Source of the DNA: Desulfuromonadaceae bacterium GWC2_58_13
GTDB lineage: Bacteria; Desulfobacterota; Desulfuromonadia; Desulfuromonadales; Trichloromonadaceae
NCBI GenBank assembly: GCA_001825565.1
Contig: MHXM01000002.1
Coordinates: forward strand, 9,931 to 16,033
Reading direction: 5' to 3'
DNA length: 6,103 nucleotides
A program made the translations under genes and the position numbers. The notes under the pieces were generated by a model. The model had not been told where the DNA came from, did no database searches, and was given only the letters and a program-made list of their open reading frames with translations. Below are positions 1 through 5,841 of this stretch, one piece after another; the stretch's first letter is position 1; the number at the start of each line of letters is the position of its first letter.

Positions 1-51
1 GGGGCTGCCCCTACCGATTACCGGAAAGACAACAGGATCAAACGACAGCCT

Positions 52-243
52 TTGCCCGAAGACATCGATAGACGCCTGAAGCGACTCGGCCCGAAGTTGG
101 AGTCTTTGAATATCGTCGTCTTTGCCTACCTCTTCGGCGGATTGGCGCGGGGACAACGCCGGCCGCTCTCGGATGTCGATATCGCCGTCTATCTTCGGGA
201 CACCGATTTCAAGGGAGAATGCTCTGATTTTCCAATGGGCTGA
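52..243 (+). pseudogene. Truncated MNT/MntA-type nucleotidyltransferase domain protein (N-terminal half)
   Basis: This 63-residue frame carries the signature of minimal nucleotidyltransferases: the FGGLARG turn at residues 28-34, then S40-D41-V42-D43, where the two Asp residues normally bind the catalytic metal. In MntA-type antitoxins of HEPN/MNT pairs this domain AMPylates the partner HEPN toxin. Family members are usually about 100-140 residues and have a third catalytic Asp further on. Here the frame stops about 20 residues after SDVD, so that Asp and the C-terminal half are missing. The last residues (KGECSDFPMG) do not look like the family, which suggests a break near position 215. No HEPN partner is present in the window. 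The TTG at 52 is the only usual start codon, but the frame is open to the left edge, so the true start may lie outside. I infer an inactive remnant. The domain assignment is fairly firm, the pseudogene status less so. Confidence 0.65.
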
Positions 244-258
244 CTTTGGCTGAAAATT

Positions 259-301
259 CAACCCCATCAGAGGCGCAAATTGAGCGCCTCTGATGGGGTT
301 G
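259..301 (-). terminator. Rho-independent terminator of the large secreted-protein gene
   Basis: A perfect 17 bp inverted repeat (arms 260-276 and 284-300, extendable by a C-G pair to 18 bp) encloses a 7 nt loop. It begins a few bases past the TAA of the minus-strand gene. Read on the minus strand it is followed by GAATTTTC, a short U-tract, so it fits an intrinsic terminator in that direction. On the plus strand the tail is GGCTTATT, which is poor, so it is at best a weak stop for the truncated gene on the left. Confidence 0.85.
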
Positions 302-304
302 GGC

Positions 305-3300
305 TTATTCCGCAACGACCTGGGTACCGACGTTGTTTTCAAACTCCATCGGCATGATGCGCCGGAACCAGACGTCGCTCCCTTCGAAGTGGGTCGGATT
401 CGCCGGATCGAGGGGCGGCAACTCCTGCAGCCAGACGCCGGAGAAGCGTGAGCCGTCCGGGGTCATGCGGATCTGGACTTCGCCCTGCTCCGCTTCCCCC
501 TTGGCCAGATACCCCCAGCGGGTCACGGTTTCACCGGCGTAATTGCCGTCGCTGTCCGGATTGACTTCCCATTCGTCGAGAACGAAGGATTCACCTTGGT
601 TTTGCGTGAAGGTGTAGAACAGATCCAGTGGCGCGCCGTCTTCCTGCTCGCCCGTCACCGGGTCCTTCTTCGGATTGCTGGCGGTGCCGTAGGCCAAATA
701 GACAACATTGCCGTTGAACACATCCTCGGGGCGGGTCGAGATGACCCCTGCATAATCGACAACCTTCCCGGCGGGAGGCGATACGATCCGTGGCTCGATC
801 ACGCTGATCTTGGCGTTGGGCAGTTGCGACATGTTACGAGCCTGCTCGAAGGCCCCGGCATCGTAGAAGGTGCAGACTTCTTCCTTGACGATATGGCCAT
901 CAGAATCGTAGACGAATTGGATGTCGTCCCCTTCGCCAGTCGTCTGCTTGAAGATCTGACAGTGTTCAATACCTTCGCCCGTCGGATCGGTAGTCCAGGT
1001 CTGGCCGCCGTCAAAAGATCGGCGCAGGAAGAAATCGTATTTGTCGTTGCCGTTGCGGGATGCGGCCCAGTTTGGCGTATAGGAGTAGCCCATCATCACA
1101 AAGTCGCCGCGCATGACGCCACGGTGCGCACGGGCGTCCTCGTAGGGGTTCTGGAAAGAAGAGTCGTCCAGGTTGTCCCCGGTTTGTTGCCAGGCGACTA
1201 CTTTGATGGCGCCGTAAGGATCTTCGCTGGTTGGATCTCCCTGGCTCGTGGTGGTTACCGTGGGGGTGACGGTGCTCAGGTTCTGGGTGCCGTCAACACA
1301 GACCCGACTGCCATCAGGAGCGCTCATCCACTCGTTACAGACGATGTTTTCGAAGCGGTAGGGGTTATCGGTGGCTTTGTCGGTGGTCGGAACCACGACC
1401 CGACGCAGCATGATGTCGGAGGGACGGCCGGAACCTTCTTTGCCCTCCTTGTAGACGATCAACATGATGGTTTTGCTCGGACCAAGGAGGTTTTTCCCCT
1501 GCAGGATGAAACGGGCCCGGCGGGAGTTCTCGTAGGCAAGCTGGGGGCGACCGAGGTAGTCGAGAACAAGGGCACCCAGCTCATCCCGCAGATATTGAAT
1601 CGCTCCCGTGGCGTCGCGCTCCGGCAGGTTAAGGATGTGGCCGGCGCTGACCAGATCGGGATGCTGAAAATCAAAACTGTGGTAGATAACGTTCTTGCCC
1701 TGCTCGATCAGGTACGCATCCCCGCCCAGACCGGAGCCGTCCTCAGGTTGATCGCCCGTGCCGGAAGTGTCGGGCGAACCGGAACCGGCCCCCTTGGTCT
1801 CCTCGTAGTTGATAATCGCCCAGGCGCTGGTGACGGTATAGGAGGTCTCTACCGCTGGCGTGGCCGGATTGTCGCCGGAGATCGTCGCGGTATAGGGCTG
1901 CATCATCAGGTTGGCGCGTGAGGCGCCGGTATCGCCGTCGAGCAGGCGGCCGTCGGCGGTGATGCAGACCCGTTTGACTTCATCCATTTCGTTAGTGAAT
2001 TCGTAGAAATCCTCGCACAGGCCGTCAATTTCATAACCGTAACGGTGGGTGCCGTCTCCCTCGTCGCTCTCGGCGTTTTCATTGGGCGCCGGGATCCAGT
2101 TGCCTTCGCCGTCGGTAACCGGATAACCGTCTTCGCCCAGCTCGACCATCAGGTTGTCGGTATTGACCACGTCGTTATCGGAGAGTCGCACCGGCGAGGC
2201 CATGGGCACCAGCGCCTTGGGCCGTCCCACCAGGTCATGCGCGGGATCGCCACCCGAGACGAAGTTCCCATCGACCTTGGATAAATCCTTCAGGGTGATG
2301 TAGCTGTACCAGATGTCGGTCTTGTGGTTGGTGGTGGCGCCGCTCCAGCCATGGCCGGGGCCGGCGAATTTGCCCGGCCGCAAACCTGCCGGATCTTCCT
2401 GCCAGACCAACCCGATGCCGGCCCCGTCTCCGCCACCGAGGAAGAGTTGCAGGGCGTCGCGGCGGCCGGAGGTCAGGCGCTCTGGCTTGAACCAGACGAT
2501 GTCGCCCACATAGTCACCCAGGCCGGCGGTCACATTCGCGTTATTGGCGACCACGCCCCGGGCGACCCAGACGCAGCTGTAGGGAACCTCTCCGACCTCG
2601 GGGAAGCCCTCCTCGGTATAGTCATGGGAGCGCTGCGGACCGGCCACGCCAAAGATGTCATCGACATAGTAGGCGTCGTCGAAGAAGTAGTCGTCGCCTT
2701 CGTTGATATCTGAAGTTTCCGGATCGTCTGCTTTGATGGCGTAGCGCGGCTTGCCGCCATTGCAGAATTTACTCGACCAGGCGACCAGGATGTTGTTGCC
2801 CTGGACCTGCATGACCGGCTTCTTGGTCTCTCCGTAGTAGGGTTCGCCGTTGGCCAGGGTGAAAGAGCTGCGATCGCCTGAGCGGGACAGGTTCATGCGC
2901 TTCCAGGTGTTGCCATCGTCCCGCGACACCGCCGCCCAGACATCGGGCGCCCCGGTAACCGGGTCTTCGTCGGTGTAGGTGATGATCATCGGCTTGGCTT
3001 CTTCGGCGTCGCGGATATGGTTGCCTTCTTCATCAAAATATTCGACGACGGTTTCCGTCCCATTTGCACTTCGAGCAGGGAACCAGACACGCATATCGTT
3101 CATCTTGGCCTTGGCGCTAGCCAGAGCCGAGGTCTTGGAGACGTTTTTACGGAACATGACCGACGACAGGGTGTCCTCAAGATGGGTCTTGGCATCTTCG
3201 GGGGAAACGATGACCAGGTCGAATCCGGCCAGATCGCCCTGATTGACCGTTTCCATCAGTATCTCATCGATCTGCTCGCTGTCGCCGAAATCGAAGTGAT

Positions 3301-4213
3301 CCAACCCAAGGGTTCCCATGGCCTTTTCCAGGGCGGCGATCACCTCATCGGTAATCAGGATGCCGTCATGCGGAGTGCCTTCGACATCCAGGCTTTGCAG
3401 CAGTCGAGCCACGTTGATCACCTCGACGCTGTCGGAATCGGCCATCTCGAACAGGTCCAGGGGAGAGATCCGATGAGCAGCAACCGTAGTGCCAAGAATG
3501 TAGTGACCAATTGTCAAGGTGACGGGTTCATCGGGAAAGAAATCGAACGCGCCCGCAGGATCGGTCTGACCGGAATGGGTCGGCGTGACGAAGGAAAGTC
3601 CGCCCACCGGAGAATCGATAAAATGACCGCGTTTCGGATGGGACAACAGATAACTGAACCACCAGCCCTTCCCGACCCCTTCGAACTCGGGATAGAGAAC
3701 GTCGTCGTACTCACCCTCTTCCGTAGCGGCTCCTTCGCCGGTATAGGCCCAGGCAGCGGCTTCTTCCACGATGGCGCCACTGGAATCAAGTTTCACCATA
3801 CTCACGTGCATGGCGACAGTCTGCACCCTCTTTTCATCGTAAGGCTCGCCCCATTTGAAACCAAGATCAGCTTCCAGATCGAGGACCAGTTGATAATCCC
3901 GGTCGTCGTTGGCGTATTCATCTTTGATGTTGAACTTGCCCGGAATCAGATTACCTTTTTTGGTAGCCGGTACCGGTTCGTTCCCAACATAGATCTGGAC
4001 GTTGCGAAGTTCCCAGGAATCGGCCGGACTGATGCGGATCTGAAACTTGTCCGCGGTGTTCCATAAACTGGCCAATCCAACCCGCGCCAGGGTCTGGGTA
4101 ATCAATGGTGCTTCAACCAGCCCAGGTCCTTCGTCGTGTACCGCAAAGGCTGGAGCCTGAAACAGAATAAGTATCGCGGCGGCGAATACCAACCAGATGT
4201 ACGGCTTTCTCAT
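305..4213 (-). CDS. Large secreted Asp-box (sialidase/BNR-like) surface protein, 1302 aa
   Basis: I chose the ATG at 4213 because GGGGAGG lies 5 nt upstream and a typical Sec signal peptide follows: MRKPY, a hydrophobic core, and a probable cut after APAFA at residue 24. An in-frame ATG at 4300 would add 29 basic residues, has no ribosome site, and lies in the riboswitch leader. After an N-terminal beta-rich region (about 25-195), residues about 200-285 (PVGGLSF, TPLDL-like SPLDL, NVARLLQSLD) match a module common in bacterial surface lipoproteins and adhesins. Asp-boxes follow at 430-437 (SRDDGNTW) and 1066-1073 (SFDGGQTW), with a degenerate one near 1202-1210. A recurring D-[VIF]-[WFM] strand pattern near 424, 633, 933, 1059, 1197 and 1280 suggests beta-propeller blades. 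A Gly/Ser linker sits at about 807-831. There are eight cysteines and no CxxCH haem motif. The C-terminus ends in VGTQVVAE with no PEP-CTERM, LPxTG or membrane anchor. It may belong to the family NCBI calls choice-of-anchor O, which I recall only vaguely. A matrix or surface role is inferred; no enzyme activity is claimed. Confidence 0.8.
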   Translation of the reverse strand: MRKPYIWLVFAAAILILFQAPAFAVHDEGPGLVEAPLITQTLARVGLASLWNTADKFQIRISPADSWELRNVQIYVGNEPVPATKKGNLIPGKFNIKDEYANDDRDYQLVLDLEADLGFKWGEPYDEKRVQTVAMHVSMVKLDSSGAIVEEAAAWAYTGEGAATEEGEYDDVLYPEFEGVGKGWWFSYLLSHPKRGHFIDSPVGGLSFVTPTHSGQTDPAGAFDFFPDEPVTLTIGHYILGTTVAAHRISPLDLFEMADSDSVEVINVARLLQSLDVEGTPHDGILITDEVIAALEKAMGTLGLDHFDFGDSEQIDEILMETVNQGDLAGFDLVIVSPEDAKTHLEDTLSSVMFRKNVSKTSALASAKAKMNDMRVWFPARSANGTETVVEYFDEEGNHIRDAEEAKPMIITYTDEDPVTGAPDVWAAVSRDDGNTWKRMNLSRSGDRSSFTLANGEPYYGETKKPVMQVQGNNILVAWSSKFCNGGKPRYAIKADDPETSDINEGDDYFFDDAYYVDDIFGVAGPQRSHDYTEEGFPEVGEVPYSCVWVARGVVANNANVTAGLGDYVGDIVWFKPERLTSGRRDALQLFLGGGDGAGIGLVWQEDPAGLRPGKFAGPGHGWSGATTNHKTDIWYSYITLKDLSKVDGNFVSGGDPAHDLVGRPKALVPMASPVRLSDNDVVNTDNLMVELGEDGYPVTDGEGNWIPAPNENAESDEGDGTHRYGYEIDGLCEDFYEFTNEMDEVKRVCITADGRLLDGDTGASRANLMMQPYTATISGDNPATPAVETSYTVTSAWAIINYEETKGAGSGSPDTSGTGDQPEDGSGLGGDAYLIEQGKNVIYHSFDFQHPDLVSAGHILNLPERDATGAIQYLRDELGALVLDYLGRPQLAYENSRRARFILQGKNLLGPSKTIMLIVYKEGKEGSGRPSDIMLRRVVVPTTDKATDNPYRFENIVCNEWMSAPDGSRVCVDGTQNLSTVTPTVTTTSQGDPTSEDPYGAIKVVAWQQTGDNLDDSSFQNPYEDARAHRGVMRGDFVMMGYSYTPNWAASRNGNDKYDFFLRRSFDGGQTWTTDPTGEGIEHCQIFKQTTGEGDDIQFVYDSDGHIVKEEVCTFYDAGAFEQARNMSQLPNAKISVIEPRIVSPPAGKVVDYAGVISTRPEDVFNGNVVYLAYGTASNPKKDPVTGEQEDGAPLDLFYTFTQNQGESFVLDEWEVNPDSDGNYAGETVTRWGYLAKGEAEQGEVQIRMTPDGSRFSGVWLQELPPLDPANPTHFEGSDVWFRRIMPMEFENNVGTQVVAE

Positions 4214-4309
4214 GATTTCCTCCCCTTGTAACCTGCAGACAACTGCTTTTCCCGACCGGCGGCGTACCTTCCGGAAACCAACCCTACGGCCAAAATTCAT
4301 CCATGCGAA
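4214..4309 (-). promoter_or_regulatory. Leader downstream of the aptamer (candidate expression platform)
   Basis: These 96 nt link the aptamer to the start codon. I see a small perfect hairpin GCAG-UUGU-CUGC (4246-4235) and weak pairing between UUUCC (about 4277-4273) and GGGAAA (about 4253-4248). There is no strong GC stem followed by a run of U, so a classic transcription-terminating platform is not evident. The segment ends in the ribosome site. A mechanism acting on translation start is therefore more likely, but this is inferred from the absence of a terminator. Confidence 0.45.
4219..4225 (-). promoter_or_regulatory. Ribosome binding site of the secreted-protein gene
   Basis: GGGGAGG on the minus strand lies 5 nt before the ATG at 4213. 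It decides the start of the 1302-residue protein against the in-frame ATG at 4300. It is also complementary to CCUCCU in the P3 loop of the upstream riboswitch (4343-4338), which may bear on control. Confidence 0.75.
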
Positions 4310-4404
4310 AGAACTCTTCGGCAGCCCGGCCGTCTTCAGGAGGCAACAGGAAGACCCGCGACTTTCCGTGCCCTTCTCGCGAAGGGGTTGGCTTTTCGGA
4401 TTCT
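4310..4404 (-). promoter_or_regulatory. Cyclic-di-GMP-I (GEMM-I) riboswitch aptamer
   Basis: The leader folds as the GEMM-I motif (from memory, with Vibrio Vc2 numbering for comparison). Helix P2 is CCCUUC (4386-4381) with GAAGGG (4376-4371), closed by a GNRA tetraloop GCGA (4380-4377), with the same six-pair length as Vc2. Below an internal loop, C4391-C4390 pair with G4367-G4366. ACGGAAAGU (4369-4361) matches the conserved ACGCAAAGC. Helix P3 is GUCUUC (4355-4350) with GAAGAC (4337-4332) and a 12 nt loop. The 3' part CGGCCGGGCUGCCGAAG (4332-4316) matches the conserved GCCGGGUUGCCGA-like end. P1 can form between AGAAU (4404-4400) and GUUCU (4314-4310). The ligand-contact equivalents are present: G20 at 4392, A47 at 4365, and the C92 region at 4321/4320. 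The aptamer starts a few bases after the stop of the PilZ gene and lies about 100 nt before the ATG of the secreted protein. No U-tract terminator follows, so control may be translational. Confidence 0.8.
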
Positions 4405-4407
4405 CGA

Positions 4408-4737
4408 TTAATTTGTTTTCGTCATGAGAGAAAGTCTGGATTCTCCAATGAATCTGACAGCCAGTCCGTCTACTTCACAGCGCACCACCACTCCCCGCGT
4501 GGTCATGCAGAGGTAAATATCCTGGTCGTCGCAGCCCGGCACCCTGAGCAGTACTTCGACCTGAACCTGACCGGCATAGACCATCGGCTCCATGGAGCTG
4601 AAGTATGCACCACGATCCGAGATGTCCCGAGTCAACAACAGGTGAGGATCGCCGCCATCGACACCTGCGCAGGGCTTGACAAAAGCCGGTAGCTGCATGA
4701 CAAAGCGTTTAGAATGCCTGGGAACGCGATCATTCAT
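4408..4737 (-). CDS. PilZ-domain protein (c-di-GMP receptor), about 109 aa
   Basis: This small soluble protein is essentially a single PilZ domain. With the start at 4737, the RxxxR motif is RHSKR at residues 7-11 and the DxSxxG motif is DISDRG at 38-43, both intact. These are the residues that grip dimeric c-di-GMP in the family. The closing strands GVVVRCEVDGLAVRF (82-96) are also typical. No other domain, signal peptide or membrane segment is visible, so it probably acts in the cytoplasm by binding a partner when c-di-GMP rises. The start is uncertain: the ATG at 4737 has GGGAGG 15 nt upstream, rather far, while an in-frame ATG at 4764 adds nine residues but has no good ribosome site. It lies 272 nt downstream of the LuxR-type regulator on the same strand, and its TAA abuts the riboswitch ahead of the secreted-protein gene. 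Co-transcription with either neighbour is possible. Its target is not evident. Confidence 0.85.
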   Translation of the reverse strand: MNDRVPRHSKRFVMQLPAFVKPCAGVDGGDPHLLLTRDISDRGAYFSSMEPMVYAGQVQVEVLLRVPGCDDQDIYLCMTTRGVVVRCEVDGLAVRFIGESRLSLMTKTN

Positions 4738-5009
4738 AACCCGAAAGGTTTTCCTCCCGCCCATGGTTTACAGAGCATTGCCTTGTTCCTATTTTTAGCA
4801 GGAGCCAAGAAGCGATCCATCCAGCGAAAGAGCTGTTTTGGGATGATTTTTCAACCAGGGAAAATCAGTCGCGGGAATGAGCCGATTGCCGTTCGGAAGT
4901 GAACGACTCACCCTTTCTACCGAGGATGTTGATTGCAAACGCGGTCTGGAATAGTGCGCAGATGGGACAACGAGCGAGGGGGACAGCGGGGGAAGCTGAA
5001 GCAGGCGGA

Positions 5010-5699
5010 TTATTGCAAATGCTTGACCGCCCAAAGGGCCGCCTGCAGTCGGTTTTGTACGCCGAGTTTTTTGAGGATGTTGCAGATATGAGTTTTAACG
5101 GTATGCAGACTGACAAACAACCGGGCAGCGATTTCATCATTGCCGGCACCTGCGACGAGAAGAACCAGCACTTCTTTCTCTCTGCGCGTCAGTTGTTCAG
5201 CAGTCTGGCGTTTCGTGGCCGGAGCCTGCCGGGGTTTCCTGGCAACATATTCCATCAGAACATCCCTGGACACCCAGAGCTCGCCATTTTTCAGGGCGCA
5301 AATCCCTTTGAGAATGAAGTCGGCCTGGTCGCTTTCGTAAAAAAAACCGCGCACGCCGAGGTCGATTAATTCAGGCAAGTCGTCCTTTTCCCGCATCAGG
5401 TTGAACAGGGCGATGATGTCATGCGGCAAAAACGCTGCCCCATCCGTCTTCAACATTCGGAGAATACCAGCAGGGTCGAGGTCGAAGCAATCGATGAAAA
5501 TGAGGCGCCAGTCACTACTAGCCAGAGAATCCGGCAGGGGGACATCCCCCAGCTGTTTAAAAATGCGCCATTGCGCCGGCGTATGGCTGCAGATGTAGTT
5601 TGCCAGGATTTCGGAACTGAAGCGACGGGTGCCGACAATTACGACGGGGCGTTCTCTAAAGGCACAAACGTCACAATTTGAAAAATGATCCGATTTCAC
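5010..5699 (-). CDS. LuxR-family transcriptional regulator, CsgD/VpsT-like, degenerate receiver domain
   Basis: At 229 residues it has the layout of CsgD/VpsT: an N-terminal receiver-like domain (about 17-138) and a C-terminal LuxR helix-turn-helix (about 169-221, LTRREKEVLVLLVAG, then TVKTHICNILKKLGV at 200-214). The receiver is atypical. The acidic pair expected after the first strand is replaced by GT (VVIVGTRR, 19-26), and the conserved Lys near the fifth strand is replaced in GFFYESD (118-124), although an Asp survives at 70. Control by phosphorylation is therefore unlikely. Residues 142-145 are WVSR, close to the W[FLM][TS]R motif by which VpsT binds c-di-GMP, at the same place between receiver and HTH. 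The start is a GTG at 5699; an overlapping ATG runs straight into TGA and cannot be used. A G-rich stretch precedes it as a ribosome site. By analogy it would activate matrix or surface genes, plausibly its own downstream genes. The class is firm, c-di-GMP binding is inferred. Confidence 0.85.
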   Translation of the reverse strand: MKSDHFSNCDVCAFRERPVVIVGTRRFSSEILANYICSHTPAQWRIFKQLGDVPLPDSLASSDWRLIFIDCFDLDPAGILRMLKTDGAAFLPHDIIALFNLMREKDDLPELIDLGVRGFFYESDQADFILKGICALKNGELWVSRDVLMEYVARKPRQAPATKRQTAEQLTRREKEVLVLLVAGAGNDEIAARLFVSLHTVKTHICNILKKLGVQNRLQAALWAVKHLQ

Positions 5700-5704
5700 A
5701 TTAT

Positions 5705-5713
5705 CCCCCCCCC
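5705..5713 (-). repeat. Homopolymer tract of nine G (minus strand) in the ribosome-site region
   Basis: Nine consecutive C on the plus strand read as nine G on the minus strand, ending 5 nt before the GTG start of the LuxR-type regulator. It probably serves as the Shine-Dalgarno region. Tracts of this length can change by slippage, which would alter spacing around the translation start. Confidence 0.6.
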
Positions 5714-5739
5714 GAGGAGAAAACCCTACTTGCTGCCGT

Positions 5740-5841
5740 CAGATTGAATTAGAACCGATACATTTTCATTATCAATAACATAGCTAACGATAAAAGGAAA
5801 TACGACAGAGCATAAAATCATCCGTCGGCGGATTCAATCTG
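5740..5841. repeat. Inverted repeat of 10 bp flanking the regulator promoter
   Basis: CAGATTGAAT at 5740-5749 and its exact reverse complement ATTCAATCTG at 5832-5841 are separated by 82 bp. One copy overlaps the -10 hexamer and start site, the other lies upstream of the -35. This is the geometry of a pair of operator half-sites, possibly for the regulator itself. A chance match of this length is not excluded. Confidence 0.35.
5748..5775 (-). promoter_or_regulatory. Candidate sigma-70 promoter of the LuxR-type regulator gene
   Basis: On the minus strand TTGATA (5775-5770) and TCTAAT (5753-5748) each match five of six consensus bases and are 16 bp apart, in an AT-rich stretch that contrasts with the GC-rich genes. 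Transcription would begin near 5741, giving a leader of about 40 nt to the GTG at 5699. The promoter lies inside an inverted repeat (5740-5749 and 5832-5841) that could bind a regulator. Confidence 0.5.

Noticed and set aside
596..1921. Long plus-strand frame of 441 codons opposite the secreted-protein gene
   Set aside because: It lies wholly antisense to the 1302-residue gene, shows no recognisable domain or ribosome site, and reads as a mirror frame of GC-rich coding DNA.
3017..4066. Plus-strand frame of 349 codons
   Set aside because: Antisense to the N-terminal third of the secreted protein, with no family resemblance; the minus strand there has an adhesin-like module and coherent protein sequence.
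4214..4300. N-terminal extension of the secreted protein from the ATG at 4300
   Set aside because: It would put 29 basic residues before the signal peptide, has no ribosome site, and falls in the riboswitch leader. The ATG at 4213 has a strong ribosome site.
4393..4393. A at the ligand-selecting position, implying a cAMP-GMP (GEMM-Ib) riboswitch
   Set aside because: This follows only from aligning the 5' strand alone. Keeping the lower P2 pairs C4391-G4366 and C4390-G4367 puts G4392 there instead.
4791..4800. Extended -10-like TGCTAAAAAT on the minus strand ahead of the PilZ gene
   Set aside because: There is no acceptable -35 and the match to the -10 consensus is only moderate. It may still give PilZ its own start, but I cannot support it as a feature.
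4865..5149. Minus-strand frame of 94 codons between the regulator and PilZ
   Set aside because: It overlaps the HTH end of the regulator in another frame and has no recognisable motif or ribosome site. The 270 bp gap seems non-coding, with no clear terminator.
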